NCBI GenBank assembly: GCA_030731745.1
Contig: JANQTJ010000041.1
Coordinates: 1-46,000, forward strand
Origin: Flaviramulus sp.
GTDB lineage: Bacteria; Bacteroidota; Bacteroidia; Flavobacteriales; Flavobacteriaceae
DNA: 46,000 nt
Reading direction: 5' to 3'
Positions 27,676-37,456 of the stretch are shown in pieces. A program made the position numbers and the translations under genes. Each line of letters opens with the position of its first letter. The first letter of the stretch is position 1. The notes under the pieces are model-generated. The model saw nothing but the letters and a program-made list of their open reading frames with translations, was not told the DNA's origin and ran no database searches.

Positions 27676-28734
27676 TCAAATTGCTAACAAAAATTCAACA
27701 GAATCGACACTATCCGCATAATCCCAAAGTTTCGGTTTTTGGGTAGAGCCAAATGTAATTTCGTTTTCTAAGAATCCTTTAGAGACAATACACTGAATTT
27801 GTTCTTTTTCTGTTTTTAATTTTTCTTTTAACTGGTTTTTATCTTCATAATATTCATAAAACAAAGTGGCTATGGGAGAGGCATAGCTTTTATCTTCTTT
27901 AATCATAAAAAAACCATTTTCAAGCATTTCAAATTCGCTCATTAAGTAAACAGCTTTGTTGTAATCGTAATTATTGGCATATTTAGCTTTATTAATTATT
28001 GGATGCCAGTGGTACATAGCCTCAAAAAAAGTATCAAATTTGTAATCTTTGGGAACAAATATTTTTGAAACGTTTCTGCAACCTAGTCCGTAATATCTAA
28101 AAATATCTTCTGAGAGTGTTTTTAATTCTTCGTGAGTTTCGTCGCCATTTAAAACAGCTACAGAGTTTCTGTTATTTCTAATAATGGAAGGTTTATCTTT
28201 AAAATAATACTCAAAATAACGAGCGGTATTGTTGCTGCCAGTTGCAATAATAGCATCAAAATTTTCTAATTTATTTTCTGTAAAAGTTATAATTCTTTTA
28301 AAAGTAGGCTCAACAAATTCTAAATATTTAGCTAAATAAGGAAGTAAATGTTTATCATTTGAAGATTGCTTTACAATAACGTGGTGACCAGTAATCAACA
28401 CAGTTAAAAAATCATGAAAGCCAACTAAAGGAATGTTCCCAGCCATTATAATAGCTACTTTTTTAGGGCTTATTGCATTAATATTATAAGATTGAAGCCA
28501 TGAGATTAAATTTTCTTTTTTTAAAGAATCACTCCATCCTTTTAAAGCAAAGGTTATGTTTTCTTTAGTAAACCAACCATTATGTTCTTCAGCAAGTTTT
28601 ATTTGGTGTTTAAAGCCGTCATAGAAAGTGTCGTTGTGTTCAATATTATTATTTTTCTGATAGACTTCGTTAGAAAATTGCTCTAAAAACTCTCCTAATT
28701 TTATAAAAGCGTTAATTCTTTGTTCTAATTGCAT
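27676..28734 (-). CDS. Acyl-CoA reductase, LuxC-like
   Basis: A 352-residue protein of the LuxC/acyl-CoA reductase group in the aldehyde dehydrogenase superfamily. Recognisable segments are FALKGWSDSL near residue 65, PKKVAIIMAGNIPLVGFHDF, VIVKQSSNDKHLLPYL, FDAIIATGSNNTARYFEYYF and the likely catalytic Cys in YYGLGCRNVSKIFVP. It would reduce an activated acyl group to an aldehyde; the substrate is not known, and no luciferase or other lux genes are present. This gene next to serC and divergent from a ferredoxin is a common flavobacterial arrangement. A promoter overlapping that of the ferredoxin gene precedes it. Confidence 0.87.
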   Translation of the reverse strand: MQLEQRINAFIKLGEFLEQFSNEVYQKNNNIEHNDTFYDGFKHQIKLAEEHNGWFTKENITFALKGWSDSLKKENLISWLQSYNINAISPKKVAIIMAGNIPLVGFHDFLTVLITGHHVIVKQSSNDKHLLPYLAKYLEFVEPTFKRIITFTENKLENFDAIIATGSNNTARYFEYYFKDKPSIIRNNRNSVAVLNGDETHEELKTLSEDIFRYYGLGCRNVSKIFVPKDYKFDTFFEAMYHWHPIINKAKYANNYDYNKAVYLMSEFEMLENGFFMIKEDKSYASPIATLFYEYYEDKNQLKEKLKTEKEQIQCIVSKGFLENEITFGSTQKPKLWDYADSVDSVEFLLAI

Positions 28735-28740
28735 TCTAAT

Positions 28741-28771
28741 TTGGTTATGAATGGTTTTGGCTTTATTTTTG
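28741..28771 (+). promoter_or_regulatory. Ferredoxin promoter (TTG-N20-TATTTTTG)
   Basis: TTG at 28741-28743, a 20-base spacer and TATTTTTG at 28764-28771 form a full consensus promoter. The expected start is about 7 bases later, giving a leader of roughly 24 bases before the ATG at 28802. Confidence 0.8.
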
Positions 28772-28777
28772 CAATTG

Positions 28778-29152
<375 letters not shown>

Positions 29153-29181
29153 TAGTAGATAATCGACAGTAAAATATATGT

Positions 29182-29212
29182 AAACCCTGAGCGTAAGCTT
29201 GGGTTTTTTTTT
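29182..29212 (+). terminator. Rho-independent terminator after the ferredoxin gene
   Basis: AAACCC and GGGTTT arms around an imperfect AGC-GTAA-GCT inner hairpin, followed by nine Ts. It starts 30 bases past the stop codon. Confidence 0.82.
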
Positions 29213-29277
29213 GGATAAGATTTTAATTCAATTCACTATCTGCAAAATAATCAACAGTTTTAAAAGCATATATTATT

Positions 29278-30096
29278 ATGAAACTTAAACCGTATTTCGC
29301 CTTTTATTCATTATTATGTTTTGGTTTTATTTTTTTACAATCAAACCTATCTGCCAAAAATCCTAAGCCTCTATTGAAGATAAACTTTGATGATAATACT
29401 AATTCAAAAGAATTTAATGCTATTATTAATCTTAAAAACATTGAAATTGCTGAAGGAAAAGGTATTAATGGGTCAACTGGTATTAAAGCGAGCTATGTTG
29501 GTTTTGATAAAGGAAGTGAGCGCATGGTAAATAATATCCGGCTACCAGAATCATATAATGAGGCAACACTTAATTATGCTGTTGCTTTTGACGAAGATTT
29601 TCAATTTCCAAGAGGCGGAAAATTACATGGTCTCGCACCAGAAAAAAGAATTACAGGAGGAAAACCAATGCAAAAAGATGGATGGAGCGCACGTATTTGT
29701 TTCAAAAAAAATGGTGTTGTTACTTCCTATGTTTACCACCAAGATTTAAAAGGAAAATATGGGGAGGGTAAGCCATCTCCAAACTTTTATTTTAAAAAAG
29801 GACAGTATTATCAAATGGCTATTTACGTTAAAATTAATACGCCGGCTTTTGCTTCTAATGGTGAAGTCATTATTTACGCCAATGGAAAGGAAATATCCTC
29901 TTACAAAGGGTTGCAATTAAGAGCTGTCGAAGGGAAGGATACTGAAATTAACAATTTTCTTTTTTCAACCTTTCATGGAGGTAATTCCCCAGATTTTGCA
30001 CCAAAAGACAATAATGGTAATTATACTACTGTTTACGCTTGGTTTGATAATTTTGAAGTTTATGAAGGCTTGTATGTTGTTTCGCGTGAAACTTAA
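29278..30096 (+). CDS. Secreted polysaccharide lyase family 14-like protein
   Basis: A 272-residue protein with a signal peptide (hydrophobic to about residue 24, NLSA). The body has the beta-jelly-roll pattern of PL14-type lyases: FQFPRGGKLHGLAPE (about 109-123), a GWSARICFKK strand, a YVYHQDLKGKYGE segment, FYFKKGQYYQMAIYVKIN, GLQLRAVEGKDTEINNFLFS, and a final YAWFDNFEVYEGL. Known PL14 enzymes cleave alginate or glucuronate-rich polymers by beta-elimination. The specific substrate is not readable here and I have not assigned catalytic residues. It has no T9SS domain or lipobox, so it may be periplasmic. No other polysaccharide-utilisation genes adjoin it. Confidence 0.72.
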   Translation: MKLKPYFAFYSLLCFGFIFLQSNLSAKNPKPLLKINFDDNTNSKEFNAIINLKNIEIAEGKGINGSTGIKASYVGFDKGSERMVNNIRLPESYNEATLNYAVAFDEDFQFPRGGKLHGLAPEKRITGGKPMQKDGWSARICFKKNGVVTSYVYHQDLKGKYGEGKPSPNFYFKKGQYYQMAIYVKINTPAFASNGEVIIYANGKEISSYKGLQLRAVEGKDTEINNFLFSTFHGGNSPDFAPKDNNGNYTTVYAWFDNFEVYEGLYVVSRET

Positions 30097-30254
30097 TTTT
30101 TAACAAAGTTTTCCAAATCTTTTTGATTTGGCTTTGTAAAAAAAAAGATAAAACAAAAAAGTTTTGCTAAGTACATAATCGGAATTCATTGCAATTCATT
30201 AACCTTCAGCTACTACCATACACAAAATCAATAAGCGTAACGCCAAAATCAATC

Positions 30255-30727
30255 ATCACTTTTAAACGTTTTTATTTCCTGTAAAGGCTCTAAAGTTTCT
30301 TCGTTTTCCCAAATGGTATTTTGGTATTGACTTAATATGTTAATAGTAACTTTTTCCGCTTTCTGTAAATAAATAGAAAATGTGTGTTATTTTATCTTTT
30401 ATTTTTACGAGTTCAAGAGAGTTAAAATCACCTTTATAGGTTTCGCTTTTTTAAATTTATTTCTTGATCTGTAGGTGTTAATTCTAAATCAAATTTTCTC
30501 AAAAACATATCATTTCCTTGACCAAATTTGCCTTCAGAGTATAATAGGTAATAACCATTTTCATCCTTCCCAACTATATCCAAAGGAATTTCTCTTTTTT
30601 CATTTTTAAAAACAGATCCAAAATCTACTTTAATATCATTTTGAGAAAAGCTAAAATTAAAAGATATGGTTATAAGAATAACAATAAAAAACTTGCTCAT
30701 ACAGATTGAAAATTTAAGATAAATCAA
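30255..30727 (-). pseudogene. Remnant of a secreted protein gene, two frameshifts
   Basis: The first frame (30727 to 30434, likely start ATG at 30700) gives a signal peptide (FFIVILITISFNFSFSQ) and KVDFGSVFKNEKREIPLDIV, GFGQGND-like YSEGKFGQGNDMFLRKFDL, then stops. Reading through the A6 run (30447-30452) with one base fewer continues as INLKSETYKGDFNSLELVKI. A second one-base correction at the A5 run (30351-30355) continues as SGKVTINILSQYQNTIWENE until a stop near 30255. The combined peptide is about 148 residues and resembles the start of a longer flavobacterial family. Both lesions are at homopolymers, so sequence error is possible, but the gene also looks C-terminally truncated. Confidence 0.65.
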
Positions 30728-31058
30728 GAGATAAATATAAGATATCTATCAATTCAATAATTATATTTTAAGAATTTTTAATTCTCAATTTTAAGAGTCT
30801 TAGCTTTTTACTTGGCTTTAAAGTGTTTTTTTTTAATTTGATGGTTTCATGAGGTGTAATTAAGTTAAAAGCTAATTTAGTTAAGTATTAAATGATTGAT
30901 TTTTTCATTAATTAATCTCATTATAAAACTTTAGGAGAGGTTATAAATTAAGATGGATACATAGTTAAGACAATTAAAATATGTTTCTTTATTGATGGTT
31001 TGAGTAAACTAAACTATTAAAGCTTTGAAATGTTACAAAAAATAATAAAGGAATTAAT
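30728..31058. other. Intergenic stretch without recognised content
   Basis: About 330 AT-rich bases between the pseudogene and the ychF promoter. I see no convincing coding frame, hairpin or repeat. The run from 30097 to 30254, between the polysaccharide lyase and the pseudogene, is likewise blank apart from a short open stretch on the minus strand. Confidence 0.5.
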
Positions 31059-31066
31059 TACATTTG
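31059..31066 (+). promoter_or_regulatory. Bacteroidetes -7 element of ychF
   Basis: TACATTTG matches TAnnTTTG, 24 bases before the ATG at 31091. No TTG is present at the expected upstream spacing. Confidence 0.55.
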
Positions 31067-31090
31067 CACTCGCAAAAATAAAAGTAAATC

Positions 31091-32185
31091 ATGAAAGCAG
31101 GCATCGTAGGATTACCAAACGTAGGAAAATCAACTTTATTTAATTGTTTGTCAAACGCTAAGGCGCAAAGCGCCAACTTTCCGTTTTGTACCATAGAGCC
31201 AAATATTGGTGTTGTAAACGTTCCAGATCCACGTTTAGAAAAGTTAGAATCGTTAGTTAATCCAGAGCGCGTTGTACCTGCAACGGTTGAAATAGTTGAT
31301 ATAGCTGGACTAGTAAAAGGAGCTAGTAAGGGTGAAGGTTTAGGTAACCAGTTTTTAGCAAATATTAGAGAAACTGATGCTATTTTACATGTATTGCGTT
31401 GTTTTGATAACGATAATATTGTGCATGTTGATGGTAATGTTAATCCTATTAGAGATAAAGAAACTATCGATATGGAATTACAACTTAAAGATCTTGAAAC
31501 GGTTGATAAAAAACTTGATAAAGTAAAACGTGCAGCTAAAACAGGAAATAAAGAGGCTCAAAAAGAAGAGGCTATTTTGTTAAAAATTAAGTCGAGTTTA
31601 GAAGCAGGAATATCAATAAGAGCTCTTGATTTTACTGAAGAGGATTATATTGATTTTGTAAAACCCTCTCAATTTATAACAGAAAAACCTGTTATGTATG
31701 TTTGTAATGTTGATGAGGGATCAGCAGTTTCTGGTAATGCTTATGTAGAGCAAGTAAAAGATGCCGTTAAAGATGAAAATGCTGAGGTTTTAGTTTTAGC
31801 TGTAGGTACAGAGGCTGATATTAATGAGTTAGATGATTACGAAGAGCGTCAAATGTTTTTACAAGATATAGGATTAGATGAAGCTGGATCTGCAAAGTTA
31901 ATTCGTGGCGCCTACAAATTATTAAATCAACAAACCTATTTCACAGCTGGTATTAAGGAAGTTAGAGCTTGGACAATTGATATTGGCGCTACTGCGCCAC
32001 AAGCAGCTGGTGTAATTCATACGGATTTTGAAAAAGGTTTTATACGTGGTGAAGTTATCGCTTATGAAGATTATGTTACATACGGTAGCGAAGCTAAAGT
32101 TAAAGAAGCTGGTAAAATGCGAGTAGAAGGTAAAAATTATATTGTTAAAGATGGTGATGTGATGCACTTCTTGTTCAATGTATAA
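31091..32185 (+). CDS. ychF: Redox-regulated ATPase YchF
   Basis: A 364-residue Obg-family P-loop protein of normal length. The G1 motif is GLPNVGKST (7-15), switch II is [20 protein letters not shown], and the base-specificity motif is NVDE rather than NKxD, which fits the ATP preference of YchF/OLA1. A central coiled-coil region and the C-terminal TGS domain (about 280-364) ending VMHFLFNV follow. It binds ribosomes and affects translation and stress responses. It is monocistronic, followed by a decayed gene. Confidence 0.96.
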   Translation: MKAGIVGLPNVGKSTLFNCLSNAKAQSANFPFCTIEPNIGVVNVPDPRLEKLESLVNPERVVPATVEIVDIAGLVKGASKGEGLGNQFLANIRETDAILHVLRCFDNDNIVHVDGNVNPIRDKETIDMELQLKDLETVDKKLDKVKRAAKTGNKEAQKEEAILLKIKSSLEAGISIRALDFTEEDYIDFVKPSQFITEKPVMYVCNVDEGSAVSGNAYVEQVKDAVKDENAEVLVLAVGTEADINELDDYEERQMFLQDIGLDEAGSAKLIRGAYKLLNQQTYFTAGIKEVRAWTIDIGATAPQAAGVIHTDFEKGFIRGEVIAYEDYVTYGSEAKVKEAGKMRVEGKNYIVKDGDVMHFLFNV

Positions 32186-32197
32186 TTACAGAAACCT

Positions 32198-32651
32198 ATT
32201 TTAAACTTTTATTAACTTAGATCTAAAAACTTGTTTTGATTAAGCAATAAATATAGATTTTATCAAAATTCTTTAAAACATTCCAATGAAAAGTTTGTAG
32301 AAGCCAAAATTTCGGTTTAATCGAGTTAAATGAATAGTTGATTGTTAGGGTATTCACTTTGGTAATAAAGAGCAATTAACTTCAAAAATTACAGGATTTG
32401 AAAATCCAAATTATTTTGCATATGAAATAGTTTCCGGAGCTTTCAAATGTTTTAGTCATTAACATCATTTTCGTGAAAGCGAAAAGAAAACAATATTGAA
32501 AGATGTTTTTTACTTCTAATCTCCTTTTGGGGTTATAGGTAAATTAACTAATTGGTTATTCATAAAAACTTATATGATTAAGCTTTTGAAAACTAGAAAC
32601 TCATTTTTGAAAAACCAAGCAGAGTCTTTAGTTTTAAAGAAAAAGGTATGA
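32198..32651 (+). pseudogene. Decayed SRPBCC-family (START-like) gene
   Basis: Between ychF and parE, fragments of one protein lie in order across frames: LKTCFD then AINIDFIK, NSLKHSNEKFVEAKIS, GLIELNE (after a one-base shift), GIHFGNKEQLTSKITGFENP, NYFAYEIVSGAFKCFSH, stop, HHFRESEKKTILKDVFYF, stop, SPFGVIGKLTNWLFIKTYM and IKLLKTRNSFLKNQAESLVL. The order and motifs (SGLIELNE, LTSKIT.FE.P.YF, SGAFK.F.H.H.F, SPFG..GKL) match small SRPBCC/polyketide-cyclase-like proteins of about 150 residues. At least two in-frame TAA codons, another stop and two frameshifts make this a true pseudogene rather than a single error. Confidence 0.82.
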
Positions 32652-32777
32652 GGTTTAATTTCAAACCCATGTTCTCAACAAAATTGGCTTTTATTGTTAA
32701 TTACTTTACCATATTAAGGTTTTATTTTTTATAACGAAATGTTATATTAGCATCCATCTTAATTTCTCACAATTTTT

Positions 32778-34634
32778 ATGTCTGAAGAAACCAAATATAC
32801 TGAAGATAATATTCGTTCATTGGACTGGAAAGAGCATATCCGTATGCGACCAGGAATGTATATTGGTAAATTAGGAGATGGGTCTTCACCAGATGATGGT
32901 ATTTATATACTTTTAAAAGAGGTTTTAGATAACTCAATAGATGAATTTGTTATGGGTGCTGGAAAAACCATTGAGATTTCCATTCAAGGCACTAAAGTAA
33001 CGGTTAGAGATTATGGTCGTGGGATCCCTTTAGGTAAGGTTGTTGATGTAGTATCTAAAATGAATACTGGAGGGAAGTACGATTCTAAAGCTTTTAAAAA
33101 ATCAGTTGGATTAAATGGTGTCGGTACCAAAGCGGTTAATGCTTTATCATCTTTTTTTAGAGTAGAATCTACTCGTGATAATAAAAGTGCTTCAGCAGAA
33201 TTTGAACAAGGAAATTTAATTAATCAAGATTTACTTGATGATACTTCAAGAAGAAAAGGGACTAAGGTTTCTTTTATCCCCGATGAATTAATTTTTAAAA
33301 ACTATAAATTTAGAAATGAGTATATAGTTAAAATGTTAAAAAACTATGTCTATTTAAACCCCGGTTTAACCATAGTTTTTAATGGAGAAAAATATTTCAG
33401 CGAAAATGGATTAAAGGATTTGTTAAGTGAAAACATTAATGAATCTGATAGGTTATACCCCATTATTCATTTGAGAGGAGATGATATCGAAATTGCATTA
33501 ACGCATAGTAAATCTCAGTATAGTGAAGAGTACCATTCTTTTGTAAATGGACAAAATACAACACAGGGAGGTACGCATTTAAATGCATTTAGAGAGTCTT
33601 TTGTTAAAACAATACGAGAGTTTTATGGTAAGAATTACGATGCTTCCGATATTAGAAAATCTGTTGTAAGTGCTATAGCTATCAAAGTTATGGAGCCTGT
33701 ATTTGAGAGTCAGACAAAAACCAAGCTAGGGTCAACTGATATGGGTGGTGATTATCCTACAGTTAGAACTTATATAAACGATTTTATTAAAACTTATCTA
33801 GATAATTATTTACATAAAAATCCAGAAACTGCAGAGAAAATTCAGAGAAAAATTATGCAAGCAGAACGCGAGCGTAAAGAATTATCAGGCATCAGAAAAC
33901 TAGCAAAAGATAGGGCTAAAAAAGCGAGTTTACACAATAAAAAACTCCGGGATTGTCGAGTGCATTTTGGTGATACTAAAAATGAAAGAAATTTAGAGTC
34001 TACTTTGTTTATTACAGAGGGTGATTCTGCTTCAGGAAGTATCACAAAATCTCGCGATGTAAATACCCAAGCTGTTTTTAGTTTAAAAGGAAAGCCCTTA
34101 AATTGCTATGGATTAAGTAAAAAAATTGTTTACGAAAACGAAGAATTTAACCTTTTGCAAGCAGCCTTAAATATTGAAGAATCCATGGAGGATTTGCGTT
34201 ATAACAATGTTGTTATAGCAACCGACGCCGATGTGGATGGGATGCATATTCGTTTATTATTAATAACCTTTTTTCTTCAATTTTTTCCAGAAGTTATAAA
34301 AGAAGGTCATTTATATATTTTACAAACACCACTTTTTAGAGTAAGAAATAAAAAAGAAACTATTTATTGTTATTCTGATGAAGAAAGACGAAATGCCATT
34401 GAAAAATTAAAACCAAAACCAGAAATAACAAGATTTAAAGGTCTTGGAGAGATTTCGCCCAATGAATTCAAACATTTTATTGGAGATAACATTCGATTAG
34501 ATCCAGTTATGTTAGATGATGGTATGTCTATAGAAGATTTATTATCATTCTACATGGGTAAAAATACACCAACGCGTCAAGAATTTATTATTGATAATTT
34601 AAAAGTAGAATTAGATTTAATAAATGATAACTAA
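32778..34634 (+). CDS. parE: DNA topoisomerase IV subunit B
   Basis: A 618-residue type IIA topoisomerase ATPase subunit. The GHKL ATPase site is visible as [24 protein letters not shown] and [15 protein letters not shown]; the transducer domain includes [12 protein letters not shown]. The TOPRIM domain has the metal-binding Glu in [11 protein letters not shown] and [21 protein letters not shown], without the long insertion of many GyrB proteins, and the adjacent partner subunit favour ParE over GyrB. With ParC it decatenates daughter chromosomes using ATP. The intergenic gap to parC is 159 bases and holds a tiny ORF. Confidence 0.92.
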   Translation: MSEETKYTEDNIRSLDWKEHIRMRPGMYIGKLGDGSSPDDGIYILLKEVLDNSIDEFVMGAGKTIEISIQGTKVTVRDYGRGIPLGKVVDVVSKMNTGGKYDSKAFKKSVGLNGVGTKAVNALSSFFRVESTRDNKSASAEFEQGNLINQDLLDDTSRRKGTKVSFIPDELIFKNYKFRNEYIVKMLKNYVYLNPGLTIVFNGEKYFSENGLKDLLSENINESDRLYPIIHLRGDDIEIALTHSKSQYSEEYHSFVNGQNTTQGGTHLNAFRESFVKTIREFYGKNYDASDIRKSVVSAIAIKVMEPVFESQTKTKLGSTDMGGDYPTVRTYINDFIKTYLDNYLHKNPETAEKIQRKIMQAERERKELSGIRKLAKDRAKKASLHNKKLRDCRVHFGDTKNERNLESTLFITEGDSASGSITKSRDVNTQAVFSLKGKPLNCYGLSKKIVYENEEFNLLQAALNIEESMEDLRYNNVVIATDADVDGMHIRLLLITFFLQFFPEVIKEGHLYILQTPLFRVRNKKETIYCYSDEERRNAIEKLKPKPEITRFKGLGEISPNEFKHFIGDNIRLDPVMLDDGMSIEDLLSFYMGKNTPTRQEFIIDNLKVELDLINDN

Positions 34635-34655
34635 ACTAAATCATATTAAACTAGA

Positions 34656-34784
34656 ATGTTGTACAATAAAACAAATAAAAACCAAAAAAGGTCGTACGAT
34701 CATTTGCATAGAAAAGCATTGAAAAAAAAAGTAAATAAACTTAAAAAAGAAAAAACATACCTTAACGGTAAGCCTAAAAATTAG
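34656..34784 (+). CDS. Possible 42-residue basic protein between parE and parC
   Basis: An ATG at 34656 opens a 42-codon frame ending TAG at 34784, nine bases before the parC start. The peptide begins MLYNKTNKNQKRSYDHLHRK and continues with alternating Lys-rich segments, so it is strongly basic and would bind nucleic acid if made. It contains no Asp and only one Glu. I recognise no homologue. High A content can create Lys-rich frames by chance, so it may be only leader sequence. Confidence 0.3.
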   Translation: MLYNKTNKNQKRSYDHLHRKALKKKVNKLKKEKTYLNGKPKN

Positions 34785-34793
34785 AAGTTTTTA

Positions 34794-37448
34794 ATGATAG
34801 AAGAAGAAAACGACGAATTAGCAAACGAACAAGATAATCCACAAGAAACTATTACTCGTGTAACGGGTATGTATAAAGATTGGTTTTTAGATTATGCGTC
34901 CTATGTGATTTTAGAGCGTGCCGTTCCAGCTATTGAAGATGGTTTTAAACCTGTTCAACGTCGTATTATGCATTCTATGAAAGATTTAGATGATGGTCGA
35001 TACAATAAAGTGGCTAACATCGTAGGGCATACTATGCAATATCATCCCCATGGTGATGCGAGTATTGCAGATGCTATGGTTCAAATCGGGCAAAAAGATT
35101 TATTAATTGATACCCAAGGTAACTGGGGAAATATACTTACCGGGGATAGTGCAGCAGCATCACGTTATATCGAAGCACGTTTATCAAAATTTGCTTTGGA
35201 TGTTGTTTACAATCCTAAAATTACAGAGTGGCAATCCAGTTATGATGGTCGCCGTAAAGAGCCTGTAAACCTTCCTGTGATGTTCCCTTTACTTTTAGCA
35301 CAAGGAGGTGAAGGAATTGCAGTGGGGCTTTCTACAAAAATATTACCACATAATTTTATTGAACTTATTGATGCTTCAATCAAGCATTTACAAGGAAAGA
35401 GATTTACTATTTTACCAGATTTTCCTACTGGAGGAGAAGCAGATTTTTCAAACTATAATGACGGCTTACGCGGCGGAAGAGTTAGAGTTCGTGCTAAAAT
35501 CTCGCAACTAGATAAAAACACACTTGTAATTACAGAGCTTCCTTTTGGAACCACAACATCATCTATTATAGATTCGATTTTGAAGGTTAACGAAAAGGGG
35601 AAAATTAAAATCAAGAAAATTGAAGATAATACAGCTGCTGAGGTAGAAATATTGATTCATTTACCATCTGGTTTATCACCTGATAAAACCATTGATGCCC
35701 TTTATGCTTTTACTAGTTGTGAGTCTTCCATATCTCCTTTAGGTTGTGTTATTGAGGATAATAAACCGCTTTTTGTTGGGGTGACCGAAATGTTACGTCG
35801 TTCAACTGATAATACGGTTCAACTTTTAAAACAAGAATTAGAAATAAGACTTGGTGAGTTTGAAGAACAATGGCATTTTGCTTCTTTAGAGCGTATTTTT
35901 ATTGAAAACAGAATTTACCGCGATATTGAAGAAGAAGAAACTTGGGAAGGTGTAATTAGTGCTATTGATAAAGGTTTACAGCCTCATATCAAACATTTAA
36001 AACGCGCTATTACTGAAGAGGATATTGTTCGTTTAACAGAAATTAGAATCAAGCGTATTTCTAAATTTGATATTGATAAAGCACAACAAAAAATTGATGC
36101 TTTAGAAGATCAAATTGCAGAAGTAAAACATCATTTGGAGCATTTAATTGATTATGCAATAGCTTATTTTACAAGATTAAAAAAAGAATATGGTGTTGGT
36201 AGAGAGCGTAAAACTGAAATCAAAACCTTTGATGATGTAGATGCTACCAAAGTAGTAATTAGAAATACTAAGTTATACGTAAATAGAGAAGAGGGTTTTG
36301 TTGGAACTTCTCTTAAACGTGATGAATATGTTTGTGATTGTAGTGATATTGATGATATTATTGTATTTACAGCAGATGGAAAAATGATTATTACAAAAGT
36401 AGATGCTAAAACCTTTATTGGGAAAGATATTATTAATGTTGAAGTTTTTGATAAAAAAGATAATCGTACTATTTATAACATGATTTACCGTGATGGTAAA
36501 AGTGGCCCTTCATACATTAAGCGTTTTGCTGTTACAAGTATAACTCGTGATAAAGAATACGATTTAACTAACGGTAATAAAAATTCATCGATTTTGTATT
36601 TTTCAGCTAATCCAAATGGAGAAGCAGAAGTTGTTTCTGTTTTATTACGACAAGTTGGTAGTATAAAAAAACTAAAATGGGATATTGATTTTGCAGATAT
36701 TCTTATAAAAGGGCGTGTATCAAAAGGTAACTTAGTTACTAAATATTCTATTAAACGTATAGAACTTAAAGAGAAGGGGGTTTCTACATTGAAACCCAGA
36801 AAAATCTGGTTTGATGATACTGTACAGCGTTTAAATGTTGATGGTAGAGGTGAATTAGTAGGTGAATTTAGAGGTGAAGATAAGTTGTTAATAATAAATC
36901 AGTCAGGAATTATTAAAACGGTAACACCTGAAGTTACTATGCATTTTGATGATGATATGATTGTTTTAGAAAAGTGGATTCCTAAAAAACCAATTTCTGC
37001 TATTTATTATCATGGTGAAAAAGATCTTTATTATGTAAAACGATTTTTAATAGAGCAAGAAGGAAAGGAAGAATCTTTTATTTCTGAACACCCAAGTTCG
37101 CAGTTAGAAATTGTTTCTACCGATTGGAAACCTATGGCAGAAATTGTTTTTGCAAAAGAGAGAGGTAAAGAGAGAAAAGATAATTTTGAAATTAACTTAG
37201 AAGAATTTATAACTATAAAAGGTATTTCTGCATTAGGAAATCAACTCACTAAAGAGAAGGTGAATCAAATTAATTTGTTAGATCCATTGCCGTATGAAGC
37301 ACCTGAAGAAGTACATGCAGACGAGTTAGAAGTTACTGATGAAGAAGATTTATCAAAAATAGTAACTAATGATATTGATTTAAATACTACTGATGACAAT
37401 GAATCAGATCCTGGTATAGATGGTGAAGGACAAATTAAATTGTTTTAA
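34794..37448 (+). CDS. parC: DNA topoisomerase IV subunit A
   Basis: An 884-residue DNA-cleavage subunit. The winged-helix/tower region has YASYVILERAVPAIEDGFKP, QRRIMHSM and YHPHGDASIADAM. The active-site Tyr125 is in AASRYIEARLSKFA. A long coiled-coil region (about 400-470) and a C-terminal beta-pinwheel of degenerate blades follow, with an acidic tail ending GEGQIKLF. At the position of E. coli ParC Ser80, the main quinolone contact, this protein has Ala89; Asp93 corresponds to Glu84. It works with the upstream parE product. The stop is 8 bases from the convergent PorP-SPOR gene. Confidence 0.93.
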   Translation: MIEEENDELANEQDNPQETITRVTGMYKDWFLDYASYVILERAVPAIEDGFKPVQRRIMHSMKDLDDGRYNKVANIVGHTMQYHPHGDASIADAMVQIGQKDLLIDTQGNWGNILTGDSAAASRYIEARLSKFALDVVYNPKITEWQSSYDGRRKEPVNLPVMFPLLLAQGGEGIAVGLSTKILPHNFIELIDASIKHLQGKRFTILPDFPTGGEADFSNYNDGLRGGRVRVRAKISQLDKNTLVITELPFGTTTSSIIDSILKVNEKGKIKIKKIEDNTAAEVEILIHLPSGLSPDKTIDALYAFTSCESSISPLGCVIEDNKPLFVGVTEMLRRSTDNTVQLLKQELEIRLGEFEEQWHFASLERIFIENRIYRDIEEEETWEGVISAIDKGLQPHIKHLKRAITEEDIVRLTEIRIKRISKFDIDKAQQKIDALEDQIAEVKHHLEHLIDYAIAYFTRLKKEYGVGRERKTEIKTFDDVDATKVVIRNTKLYVNREEGFVGTSLKRDEYVCDCSDIDDIIVFTADGKMIITKVDAKTFIGKDIINVEVFDKKDNRTIYNMIYRDGKSGPSYIKRFAVTSITRDKEYDLTNGNKNSSILYFSANPNGEAEVVSVLLRQVGSIKKLKWDIDFADILIKGRVSKGNLVTKYSIKRIELKEKGVSTLKPRKIWFDDTVQRLNVDGRGELVGEFRGEDKLLIINQSGIIKTVTPEVTMHFDDDMIVLEKWIPKKPISAIYYHGEKDLYYVKRFLIEQEGKEESFISEHPSSQLEIVSTDWKPMAEIVFAKERGKERKDNFEINLEEFITIKGISALGNQLTKEKVNQINLLDPLPYEAPEEVHADELEVTDEEDLSKIVTNDIDLNTTDDNESDPGIDGEGQIKLF

Positions 37449-37456
37449 AGGTTATA

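Noticed and set aside
30200-30256. Short minus-strand peptide MIDFGVTLIDFVYGSS after the 30.3 kb remnant
   Set aside because: Too short to assign; it could be the tail of another decayed gene or chance.
30434-30727. A complete 97-residue protein-coding gene
   Set aside because: Coding sequence continues in other frames past the stop, so the short frame is the start of a frameshifted remnant rather than a gene of its own.
31922-32167. Minus-strand open frame of 81 codons inside ychF
   Set aside because: It lies entirely within the conserved TGS domain of ychF on the opposite strand, with odd composition (Phe/Ser/Asn-rich) and no family likeness.
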